This document shows positions 44,201 through 54,325 of a DNA stretch of 64,000 nucleotides, in pieces; the first letter of the stretch is position 1, and every line of letters begins with the position of its first letter. This DNA is from Asterochloris sp. CNOR1. Its lineage: Eukaryota; Chlorophyta; Trebouxiophyceae; Trebouxiales; Trebouxiaceae. Position numbers and translations under genes: made by a program. The notes beneath the pieces were generated by a model. It saw only the letters and a program-made list of their open reading frames with translations, ran no database searches and was not told where the DNA came from. The DNA lies in the NCBI GenBank assembly GCA_963969365.1, contig OZ017751.1, positions 930,001 through 994,000 on the forward strand, written 5' to 3'.

Positions 44201-46243
44201 CATCTGATTTTGGCCATGCAGGATTGCCAAGTAGGGCTGCAGTCCTTGCTGTGGCAGCCGCCCACGCTACCAGTTCATATGCTGTGGTGGAGCAGATGAT
44301 ACAGGACCAAGAGGCTGAGGATGCCTTCGCCTACAGCCAGTGGGATCAGGACTCAGACCCAGCCAAGATCGCAGCCGGGACTGCTCGCGCCATGCGACGC
44401 TCAGGGCGTTCAGGGCAGCGACAGATTGCATTTCTGTTCCCGGGCAGCGAGGACATGCCCGCGCTGCTGGAGGCGCGGCGCCTCGCCGCAGAGGCAGCCT
44501 TGCGGGCAGCCCAGCAAAGCCAGTTGGCAGTCGAGCGCAGCCAGCCTGCCAGATTGGAGTGGCCACAGGGGCCGGCCCTGGCGCGCCCGCACCAGAGCGC
44601 TGGCTTGCTGGCAGAAGGCAGCAGTGCAGCGCAGCCGGGACACCTGTGCATGGGCAGTGCCAGCAACCAGGCGCAGGTGCCAGCTGCTGAGCCTGGGGCC
44701 AGCTTGAGAGACATTGCTGGCATGCTGGCACGCCGGCGCCTGCCTCGCGCTGCGCCGCGAGGCCCTTCAGAGGCTCAGCCCCCGCGCGCTGGCATGCAGA
44801 GCCTGGCCAACATGCTGGCACACCGGCAACAGCCCCTGCGTCCTCTTTCAAGCGCTTCCAATGGCCAAGTCAGTCTGCTTTTGCAGTTCAGACTTGTCGC
44901 GTGGCAGTCGTTTGACAGACATGGTTGCCTGCTGAAGGGTGCAGCCACCTGCATGTGACAGACAATGGTGAACCCTGCAATGCTGCCCAGGTGATACTCA
45001 TTCCTGTACAGCAGTAGAGCTTTGTGATGCCTGCTGCAGATGCAGGCCAACCGAGAGGCTGCACCTCAGAGGCTGGGGTACGCGTTGGACGCTCCCCCAG
45101 GCGCCCCTGGCTTGGCAACAGCAGATGCTCGGCCTAGCTGTAATGCTGAGCTGCACTCAGATAGAGCTGTGCAGGTTACAGGGCTGGGCACCCACCAGCA
45201 GGCGCAGGCACCTGCACAGGCCAGCACAGCACGGCTGGGCCACCTGAGCTCTAGCATGAGCGGCCACGCGGCCCTTCCTGCTGGAGCAGCTCCTGTTGCT
45301 GCGCCTGCACCTCCAGCCCCTGGGGCTCCTACACTGCCTGACAGCCAGGAAGAGGGGCAGAGTCGGGCTCAGAGCCAGGACGGGGCTGTGGCAGACGCCT
45401 CCAGTCACGGCAGGGCAGACGTGCCTGCGCAGCAGGCGCTCAGGGTGCCTGTGGTGGCTTTGCAGCATGGTGCTGCAGATTGGCAGCGGGCAGACATGCT
45501 CCACAACTTGGCTGACAGGGAGGCGCCAGCGCCCAGGGCGCAGCACCCTGCGAGCAAGAAGCGTCCACTGGCTGAGCTCCACTTCACAGACAAGGTGGGC
45601 CCAGGGTTTCTCAATTGCCCCAGCTGCCCTCCTGCAAGGTACAGATCTGCTGTGTGAATGGTGTGTCACCATCAACTGGATCTTGCAACTGAGACAACCA
45701 TGAGACAAGCCCATATGGCAGAGGGCGACCTATTGCCATGCCGTGAAACCTGACAGATTTCTGTCTATGCAGGCCACCGCATCTCAGTCTCTCGAGGACA
45801 CGCAGCCTGAGCTGCCAGGTTGTCAGCAGCACCTGACAGTGGAGCAGGCGTCACAGGCCATGCTGCACCTGGCTGGTACTCAGCCTCTGCAGCCAGCAGG
45901 CGTAGCCGAAAATCTGCACCTGCTGGTGGCAGCGCTTGAGCAGAGCCAGAGCACAGCAGAGCCAGGCAGTGGCCAGGCGGCTGCAGATGGGGACTCCCCT
46001 GCCGCCGCCAGTCCCCCCAAACGCCGGAGGCAGAAGGCGCAAGTTTGTAGGACCAGTGTCGGAGGCGAGAGTAGTAGTGATGAACGCCTAGCAGACAGCT
46101 CAGACGAAGAGGCAGCTGAGTGCAGGCTCAGCAGGCCAGCAAAGCAGGCAGCAAAGCAGTCGGCATGTGTATCAAAAAATCAGCAGGCTGCCAAGCAGAG
46201 ACGGAGTCTCTCGAGAGCAGCTAAGCAGCGCAGGTGCCTGTGA
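38220..46243 (+). CDS. GON4-like SANT-domain nuclear protein
   Basis: A large multi-exon gene for an acidic, low-complexity nuclear protein. Early exons give QASDDEDDEDFHAELSDGNS, TLDDLEKALPPLPPEQPW and LPEEEEDDFDFANEISLPDL. A helical segment near 40880-41115 (PQLALLHGQIHAHTQLLLQL) matches the region before the SANT domain in GON4L-type proteins. The SANT/Myb-like unit near 42752-42938 reads FLASEDELICMGLLRHGSNH and DLIVGRYLPGRSAEELTIWI. Near 43400-43520 LTTQEIHSIEFGLSWFFIDK follows. The C-terminus is basic (PPKRRRQKAQV, AAKQRRSLSRAAKQRRCL) with stop at 46243. Family members act in transcriptional repression and cell-cycle control. The start at 38220 and several exon limits are approximate. 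Confidence 0.65.
40568..40609 (+). repeat. CAG/GCA trinucleotide run
   Basis: About 13 near-perfect GCA units (interrupted by CAT and CCG) lie in a GON4-like exon. In the frame that continues into the conserved helical segment they encode poly-alanine (EHAAAASAAAAAAPQQ), not poly-glutamine. Confidence 0.7.
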
Positions 46244-46503
46244 AGCCTGCCACAGGCTCATGACCTGGCACCACCTAACCTAGAACATCTGATGGGCCCA
46301 TGTACTATCTGCTGTGCCATGTCAATGCCATTGCTCTCAATGAATCGTACTGTGTGCACAACGCCTCAAATGCTGCCGCTTTGTGGTAGCTGACCTGTTC
46401 CCAGTGCGTTACTGGTAATGGGCCATTCACTTGCCTGCTTAGGCAAGTGAAAAAAACATCCGCATGAAAGAGTCATTGGCCCCAGAGCTGTGGCCTGCTA
46501 TAC

Positions 46504-46508
46504 TGTAA
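46504..46508 (+). terminator. Candidate TGTAA polyadenylation signal
   Basis: TGTAA lies 261 bases after the stop of the GON4-like gene in an AT-richer stretch (ACTGTAATCATTATTTT). TGTAA is the usual near-upstream polyadenylation element of chlorophyte algae. The match is short, so this is only suggestive. Confidence 0.3.
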
Positions 46509-46922
46509 TCATTATTTTAGCCAGAAGGGGAAATTAGACAGCTGCGTGAGTCTCTCAACATCGCATGCTTTCGCCGTGACAGGGCCCAGCCCTTGAAGCT
46601 TGACTTACTGCAATCTTGCCACGCCCTCTGACTGCTCCTTCCGATGGCAGAAGCTGCTGATGTCTGGGCAGCCTGTCAATTCTATGCCCTAGCTCTGTGC
46701 CATGTGGTCTTGGCAGGCAGCTGGCTATACTGGCTCATCATGGCAGTACTGGTAGCAAACCCCTTGACTGCCTGGTTTGCAGTCCCGTAAGCCCTGACTT
46801 GCTTCCCTGCTGTGTCTCTCAGGCCATCAGGTCTCTTGCACCTACTTTCAGGCAACTGAGGCAAGCAATGTAGCTCCTCGTCTGACACACCTTGTGGGGT
46901 ACTTTGATTCCCTCTGCTGCAG

Positions 46923-48644
46923 GCTTCTTGTGTACCATGTCTTCCTGCACCATCCCACGGGGACCTCCAGCCTGCTTTCCCATTTGCCCACAGCCTGGCA
47001 AAGGTAAGCGCCGGTTACCGCCCTCATGCAGCTGCGGAACACACACCCTCTCTGGCCTGCCCTCTCTTGCAGGGCACAGATAGAAGTGGCCAAGCGCCAT
47101 CCCAAAGTCACAGCCAGGAGCAAGGTCAGCGTTCCCAGCGAGAAGCCGACCCGCAAGGTGGTCATCCTTGGGGCGGACACAGAGCGGGGCAGGCAGAAGC
47201 TGTGGTACTTTTCTTTTGGGAGCAACATGGACCCTGAGTGCCTCACCCAGCACAGGGGAGTGAAGCCCACAGCCTCTCATGCCTGCAGCGTGGAGGGGTT
47301 CACACTTGCCTTTACCTACAGAGGTGATGCTCACTGTGTCAACTGTCACGCTCGCGGCTCGTTGAGGGTGTCACAGTGGCAGGAGAGCAGGCAGTCTGTC
47401 CTGAGACCGGCTACAGTAGTGTCATCTGCAGCTGAGTCCCTGCAGGCTCCCATGCAGGCCCACAGCGGCTCTCCTCTTGAACTGCAGGCTTCCCATACAC
47501 AGAGCCTGCCTTTGCGGTGATTGAGCCCCTGTCATGGCACCCACCACCACCCACCACAGTCCTCTGCGACAGCGATGTGTCTGCTGTGCACGCACATGAG
47601 CCCAGCAAGGCTGCTGGGCAGCGCGGACATGCAGCCATGTACAGCAGCGATGATGCCGCCTTAGCCATCACTGAAGCGGTGCAGCATGGTCACGGCGGTT
47701 GCAGCGACAACCATGACAGAGCTCCCCAGGTGCCTTGCTACTGTTGCTGCTGTTTAGGCCATGTGAGCCCTTGCGGGTTTCACTGCATGACGCACAGCTT
47801 GCCACCATGTACAGATCATCACTGGCTGGTTGTGTGCAGGCAAATGAGTCAGCTGAAAAGCCACCCAGAGCTGCTCAGCCTGGGAGCCACGACAGCAGCG
47901 CTCAGGCCAATGGTCACGCCCATGCTGGAGCTGCTCCCGCAGCATCAGACAATGGCAACAGCCATGTGGAGCCGCAGAAAGTCATGGTGCATGGTGTGGT
48001 GAGTGAGCCATCCAGCAAAAGGACTGACACCTCATTTGGGCATCCAGCTCACAGCATGGAAATCGCAGCATGAACACAGTCTCACCTGCTGAATTCAACA
48101 AGCAGCAAGCTGCAACTCACCCCTCTGACCAGGGTTTGGTGGCTGGACATAGGTGCACCAGATCACTCGGGCAGAGATGGATGAGATCCGCAGGACCGAG
48201 GGTGGGGGAGGCAACAAAAAGCTGGGCTACTTCGAGGAAGATGTGCCCTGCCGCCTGTACAACGGGCAGCTGGTGACAGGCGTGGCACTGCTGGCTCACC
48301 CCTACTGCAAGTTCAGGACAGGGAAGGCAGGGCTGCCCTCAGAGCGCTACCTGAAGATGCTGCGGCGGGGTGCTCAGCAGTTTAAGCTGCACCAGAGCTA
48401 TACCCTGTACCTCGATAATCTGCAGGGCTACTCTGCAGACACCTGGGGCAAGCGCATGGGGGCCAGGCTCATGCGGAGCTGCTTTATGCCCATACTAATC
48501 AACCTTTTTAGATATGTGCTGCCTCGCGCCAAGCCATACCCCTGGGTGCGTGACACCCTTGCCTATGTGCCTGACTTCATTCTGGGCATGTGCTGGGTAC
48601 TGCACGACTGGGTACTGTGCTGGCTCCTGGGCAGTGGCCGCTAG
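46923..48644 (+). CDS. Gamma-glutamylcyclotransferase-like protein, start unresolved
   Basis: Member of the GGCT/AIG2-like cyclotransferase fold, whose enzymes release 5-oxoproline from gamma-glutamyl compounds. An exon from 46923 (LLVYHVFLHHPTGTSSLLSH) joins at AG|G to 47073, leading to LWYFSFGSNMDPECL, the substrate-loop motif. The next exon gives GFPYTEPAFAVIEP, then a low-complexity insert of roughly 100 residues, then VMVHGVVHQITRAEMDEIRR TEGGGG, in which the Glu is the presumed catalytic base. LPSERYLKMLRRGA and FKLHQSYTLYLDNL follow, and a hydrophobic tail (YVPDFILGMCWVLHDWVLCW) ends at 48644. The initiator was not settled: an ATG at 46643 opens a hydrophobic peptide but its link is unclear. 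Substrate unknown. Confidence 0.78.
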
Positions 48645-48814
48645 GATGTTAGCTAGAAGCACTTATGTTGACCATTGTGACACACCTGGATGTATCATTG
48701 CTTTTGCAATGCCCTCTAGTTGAAATGTCACCTCAAATACATATTTGTGGCCCCCTCTTACAATGTGGAGGCTGCAGATGGCATTGGAGTCCGTGAGACA
48801 AGGTGCAGACAAGC

Positions 48815-51213
48815 ATGAGCGCTCAGCCAAGCACGGAAGAGTTGAATAGCTTGAGCCTGGCATGTTCGAGATTGTGGCAGCTTGACATCAACAGAGCTCA
48901 GCCGGGGCAGGACTACGAGCTGAATGTTCAGGTTTGTCTGACTCTCAGGCAGTTGAGCTTCTGCCAGCATGCAGGCCTTCAGTGAAGCAAGTGCTGGCAC
49001 AGCAGCCCTCTGAAGATTGCCATCCTGACAAGAGTACTGCAGCAACTAGTGCTTCTGCCCCGCTGCAGCGAGGGAAGAAGTCCTATCAAGACCAAGATGT
49101 TGCTGGGGATCCCCTTTTCTCCTGTGTTAATCCAGCCCTCTTTCAGCAGAGGTCCACCTACAGCCTCTTCTTTGCACTGCTGGACAACTATCATGCACAG
49201 ACTGGCACAGCAGAGCACTTCAGCCAGGCAGAAAACAGGGAGATGACAGAGTTTTTGGACGCCGTCTGCCAGACGCCGTGCGTGCAGTACGTGCACAACC
49301 TGCTGGTCTCAAAGGCACGGGGCTAATGCAGGGCCTGCATGTTGAACATAGTTGATGGCCACTGTGTCACCCCTGGCAGCAGCCTGCCTGCTGCCACACA
49401 GCTCTGAAATCTGCTTTTGTCATGCAGCGCTTGGCGGATGCTGACCTGAGGTCGTTCAAGCAGCAGCTCTACCAGATGTGGTTCCAGGTGACCTCTGTCA
49501 AGGCTGGCCAAATCATGTTATATTGTGGGGGCCTGTCATGTAAGGCCTTGATGCGACATCCAGCATGCTGACACGCTGCTCTCACATGGGCCCGATGCCA
49601 TGCAGACCTACACACGTCAAGTGCGCGATGACTCCTCAGGCTTTGAGCATGTCTTTGTGGGCGAGTCAGATGTAAGTCCAGCCCTGGTGTCTGAGCCTCG
49701 CTCCTGTCTTTCACATGAATGCCAGGCCAAATGCCTGCCAGGCGGTCACCGGCCATGCTTGGTGGCAGACAGCCCCTGGTCTCGCCTGCAGGATGGCAAG
49801 ATCAAGGGTCTCCACAACTGGATCCAGTTCAGCAACCTGGAGAGGAAGGGGCAGGTGGACTACAAGGGCTACATTTTCCCCCGCGTGCGCACGTGAGTGC
49901 AGGCCTGGCAGCCCCAGCTGCTGACATGTGTCGAGCACCTGCTGTCCTGTCTGCTTGCCTGGGCCAGGCTATGCCATAGCCTGACGCCCTGCACAGAGCT
50001 GCAGCCATGCCCTTGGCAGATGGGCAGTGCTAAGCCTGCAGGGGATGCCGCAAGCCAAGCAGCCTGCTGGTAATGCCTGCGAGGATGCCAAGCAGCCCAC
50101 GAGAGCCCAGCCACCCCAGCAGTATGTCATCCCGTCCTACCTGCAGGCACAATGGGCAGCAGCAGGACGTGAATGCCCACGAGCGCATGCTGACCCTGCA
50201 GTTCTCCTGGGGCGGGCAGACCAAGGACGTCTCCAGCATGTTCATTGGCACCTCCCCCGAGTTTGAGTTGGCGCTGTACTCCCTTTGCTTCCTGGCAGGG
50301 CAGGAGGACAATGTGGTGGAGGTGGGTGCTGTTGACCCTGTCTGGGTGAGGACAGCTGGTGCCTGGCAGTCGTCGCATGGCCTTGAATGCGTTGCCTCAT
50401 GCTACCAGCAGCGCCAAGAGGGCAGCGTTCTGCACACTGGTCGGCATGCTGCCTGCCTGGTGCTCAAGACCCTGCTGTCTAGCAGGCCTGTGACTGCTTT
50501 GACTCAGTTGGTGAGCACTGCACCCCAGCTGTTGCTGTGACGATGCTGCAAGGAACCCCCACCGTGCAGGGGTGAGCGTGCCCACCTCCCTCAGTGCAAT
50601 CTGCTCTGCTGACCGCCATGCTCTCAGGCATTGCTTGAGCAGACCTGCTTGAATCGCGCTGCAGGTCGGTAACTATGAGGTACGCATCAAGGCTTACCGC
50701 ATCAGGTCGAGGTATGGCGACAAGGTCGGGAGCTGCTTCCCAGAGGTAGGGCCTGACATGTCATCTCTGCAGATGGGAAGTCCTAATGTTGCCTTGCTGT
50801 GAGGCCGCAGCATCAGGCTGCCGACCTCATCGCGCTGGCACAGCCGTCTGTAGCAGTACAAGCTCCTGACTGGCATGTGCGCCCTGCAGATGCTCCAGAA
50901 GATTGCCGGGCAGGATGGCGCTCAGATGTATGAGCCTGCCCCTGTCAGCCAGCAGATGCCATGGCAGGGTGCCCCCCAACAGCCCCACCATACGAACGGT
51001 TGGCAGCAGCCCTCTCACCAGGCGCCTCCTGGCTCTTATGCTGCGGCTGCTGCAGGACAGCCACAGTACCAGCCCCAGCAGCAGCAGCAAGAGGCTTGGG
51101 GGCAGCCACCTGCTCAGCAGCAGTACCACGAAGATGGGCAAATGGCCAACCAGGGCTGTGGCACCTTTGTGGTGTCTGTTCTGAAGGCGCTGTTTGGCAG
51201 CAGTTCCAAATAG
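48815..51213 (+). CDS. EndoU-family endoribonuclease with Gln-rich tail
   Basis: XendoU-type endoribonuclease, a family that cuts RNA at uridines in a Mn-dependent way. Exons 48815-48931, 49003-49314, 49428-49487, 49606-49671, 49792-49892, 50147-50321, 50665-50745 and 50890-51213 stay in frame (411 aa). Helical N-domain: TEFLDAVCQTPCVQYVHNLL. Catalytic residues are evident: first His in DDSSGFEHVFVGES, second His in GLHNWIQFSNLE, and Lys in VDYKGYIF. LTLQFSWGGQTKDVSSMFIG and TSPEFELALYSLCFL complete the fold. The second exon seems to end at a GC donor (AAG|GCACGG) giving LVSK-RLAD; a GT nine bases upstream is an alternative. A final exon of 107 residues adds a Gln/Pro-rich tail ending CGTFVVSVLKALFGSSSK. 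Confidence 0.92.
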
Positions 51214-51531
51214 ATGGGAAACTCTTCCACTTGCCACATGGCGACCTGATCAGCTTGACAGAGTAACGACTGTCTCACAGTAGCCCTGCTTCTCTGCAAC
51301 CCCTTAAAGACATACCCGCTTACAATCCCTCCTGCCGTATGTATAGATGATCTCCCAGCATCATACTGAGAGGACAGTGGCCTAATTGCCTCCAGCCCTG
51401 TCAAATATTGAGCACCGGCCAGCCAGATGTTGAAGTGCCTGGGCCTGCCAGCCAGGGCGAGATGTTACAGGTCAGTGCCAGGCATGGCACACTTTTTCAG
51501 ACTGTTGGGCAGAAGTCTATGAGGTGCACAA
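51214..51531. other. Convergent 3' regions of EndoU and eL14
   Basis: The stops of EndoU (+) and eL14 (-) are 318 bases apart. A TGTAA on the minus strand at 51324-51320, about 210 bases past the eL14 stop, is a candidate polyadenylation signal. No gene was seen. Confidence 0.35.
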
Positions 51532-53268
51532 CTACTCGTCTGCCGGTTTCGTGGCCTTCTTGGGAGATTTCTTGGAGGCTGCCCGGGCAGTCACCCGCTT
51601 GGGAGTGCTGTCCCCGCCTGACAGCTTCTTGAGCTCTGCTGTCACTGCGCGGCTGCGCTTGACCTTGGCCTTGGCCCACTGATACCTCTGGAAGTCTGTG
51701 GTGGTCTCCTTGCTGACGCGGGCAGATAGCTTCTGCCCCCATGCCGACTTCTCGAACTTTGAAAACACGTCTGCAGCAGGCACAGGGTCAGGAGGTCAGC
51801 CTGGAGGCGTCAATGGTGCACCATCCATGCCTTCAGTGGGCAGACACTGTCCACATTGTCTAGCGGCAGGAGTTTTGCAAGACCTGTGCAACTCCATCCT
51901 CCAAAGGCAGCCACAACCTCTCTGTGGTCAGGCCACTGCTTAAAATAGCAGCAATGCCCAGGTAAGTCAGCTCCCGCTGAATTTGCAGCAAGCCTGATGG
52001 AAACTCCTGCACGCTGTCTGCAGCACACAGTGACATGCGACTCTACTGAAAACTGGTCACATCATCCTGCTAAAAGCTTGCTTCTGCCTCAAAATCAGTT
52101 GCCTGCTCAAATCTCCTGAATCAAGCCGACCACATAGACGCCCCACTGTCAAGGCCCCTGACTTCGTGCTCTGTTGGAAGTGCGCCTGGCAGCAGGTTGC
52201 AGATGCTGCACAAGCGTACATCCAGTGGTCTGGCTTAAGCTCCTGCCTCCAACTCTGCGGCCTGGCATGTGTGCACCCTGCCGCGTGTGAGGACCTGCTC
52301 CGCAGGTGGGGCGCTGCTCACCGTTTGTCTCGAGTGCCTTCTTGATGGCCTTCTTCTTGGCCAGGCGGGGCACATCCAGCTTGTGGTCAGTCAGTGCTAG
52401 CCGCTTGAAGTTCATGACCCTCCGCGTCTCATCTGGCCGATCCACCAGAGCCTGCAGGGACAGAGAGGCAATCATAAGACCACTGCCAGGATTGTAGCAG
52501 CACCTGTGACCTCATGCTCCCATGCTGCTCCTGCAGGAGGTAGCCTGCCTCTGTGGCCCGTGGGGGCCCAGCTCTTGAGCTGGCTCTCCTGGCCCCTCTG
52601 AGAGACTGCCTGCATCCCTGGCAACAGGGACAGGGCACTGAGCCGCTGACCTGCAGTGGCAGTTGTTACAACCCTCTCTTCCCTGCTGCATCCATTTGCA
52701 GCCGATCAGCCTGATTCTTACTGTGTTTAAGTGCCGCTGCACGGCCGTCCTCCGCCAAGTAACTGCAGGCTGCTGTGACAGCAGGAAGCAGCAGCGTGTG
52801 TGCTGGTGCACTGGCCACTGTCCAAGCGCGCTACCTGCTGCCAAGCGGCATGCCATGTTGCACATTGCAGAGCAGTGCGCAATTCTCTGAGGCACAGCAC
52901 CCGACACCAGCACGACTATTAAGCCGGAGCTCCTGGTCATGGCTGTCCTTGCATGCTGCCTCTCCAAATCACCCTCCGGTACAGCTGGTCCACAGCTCCC
53001 AGCCGCAGCAGTCCTTGCGTTGTGCACACATGTCTCAAGTGAAGCGCCCCCCAACAAACTGCCTGATGCATCAAAGCATGAGCAACATTCGGCAGGGCTA
53101 TGCAGACTACTGACGACGCAGCCCAGTGCATGCCGCTGCAGCACAATCCCTGCTGCAACTCACTCTGTTCTGGTCCACCACGTCTGTGATCACCACCAGC
53201 TTGCCATAGTCTGCGCCATAGTTGACGATGGCAACGCGGCCAACCTCCACATACCTCTGGAAAGGCAT
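51532..53268 (-). CDS. RPL14: 60S ribosomal protein eL14, three exons
   Basis: Cytosolic large-subunit ribosomal protein. Exons 53268-53164, 52451-52322 and 51770-51532 sum to 474 bases (157 aa). The N-terminal KOW-like part reads [20 protein letters not shown] and [15 protein letters not shown], ending exactly at a codon boundary. Exon 2 gives [20 protein letters not shown], nearly identical in pattern to plant eL14. Exon 3 gives the C-terminal helix [20 protein letters not shown], then [20 protein letters not shown] and a Lys/Ser/Ala-rich tail ([12 protein letters not shown]). Introns are long (about 0.7 and 0.55 kb) for such a small gene, compared with most others in the window. Confidence 0.96.
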
Positions 53269-54325
53269 TGCTGCCTCGACAAGTCCTGCAGCCAATTTAC
53301 AGGCCCCCTTGGCAAGCCGCCCACAACCGGTCTGGAAACAAGTGCTGCCTGGCCCGGGCAGAGCACAGATCGGACACCACTTCTGCAACATGGCAGACCA
53401 GCGTCCTGGAAGCCCAGGCACATACGCAGCTACACTAGGACAGCAGGGAGCCCAGTGCATGCTGCCATGATCACCTGGCTAGCCCAGGTGAGCTCACTTA
53501 GTGCTGCTGCTCAGCAATTTTGAAATTCAGTTTCTACGCCGGCTGACCTAAGGTTTTGAACGGATTCATGAAGCAACCAAACCACGTGGACGCCGGTTGG
53601 CCGGTTCCCTGCACCAGACTGATGACTACGATGAATTCGGCTGACGTTGTGGGGATCTGCAGACCAATCCAGAAGTCGGTTGCTCCTTCTTGACTGGGTT
53701 GTACCCAGCTGTGACACTTTAGCAATCTGCAAGGCAGGTCAGTAAGCAAGTCATGGACCCTCATGTGTCTGCCTGTCCTGTTTTTGCAATTCAATGCTTG
53801 CTGTAAAGTTACAGTCGTGCTTGGCCCCTTGAAGTGCCTGTGGCTGAACTGCAGGCACCCCTGCTGCTGTACAAGTGGACTTTGTGCATCTCAGCCTGAC
53901 ACAGGCATCAGGGGAAGGTTTCAGTATGCGGCTGGCCGTGTAGTGCCTCTGGCATGGGCGACTTGGAGGTGGCTGGAAGGCTGTTTGACAGTTTTTCGGA
54001 GAGCAATGGGGGAAGCAGGGAGCCCTCCGCACATGGGGGGCGGGAGTTCAAGTCTCCCACCCCCGACAGGCTTTTGGAGGGAGCGGCGCAGCGTCTCAAA
54101 GGTGCCTGCTGCTGCTGCCCATTCCCTGGAACACACCTGCTGACTTGCTTCTCTCATAATAGACCTGGCTGTCCTCTTCTTCTTCAGCTCCAGGTCTGCC
54201 TCCCCATGGTCCTCCCCATGTGCCACGGCCACACTCCCCATGTGACTTTTGCATTTTCTCTTGGGGGGTCCTAATGATTGCAAAGCAAATAAGACTCAGA
54301 CGAAGTGATGTGCTGCACTGCAGGC
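53269..54325. other. Intergenic region with a strong GC-rich hairpin
   Basis: Upstream region of eL14 (-) and the Kelch-RING gene (+), which face away from each other. Minus-strand open stretches at 53921-54283 (a basic helical segment, KKKRTARSIMREASQQVCSR) might be a short gene but no product was recognised. A near-perfect palindrome at 54035-54064 (GGGGG C GGGAG-TTCAAGT-CTCCC A CCCCC) has a 7-base loop like a tRNA T-arm. The rest of a tRNA cloverleaf was not found. Confidence 0.4.

Noticed and set aside
53950-54066. tRNA gene ending at the T-arm-like hairpin
   Set aside because: No 5' acceptor strand complementary to ACCCCCG, no D-arm box A and no plausible anticodon stem could be found upstream.
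53921-54283. Minus-strand open frames of 63 and 120 codons
   Set aside because: Two overlapping frames cross the GC-rich palindrome, no splice structure or family match was evident, and the coding-like look follows from composition. Kept only as a note in the intergenic entry.
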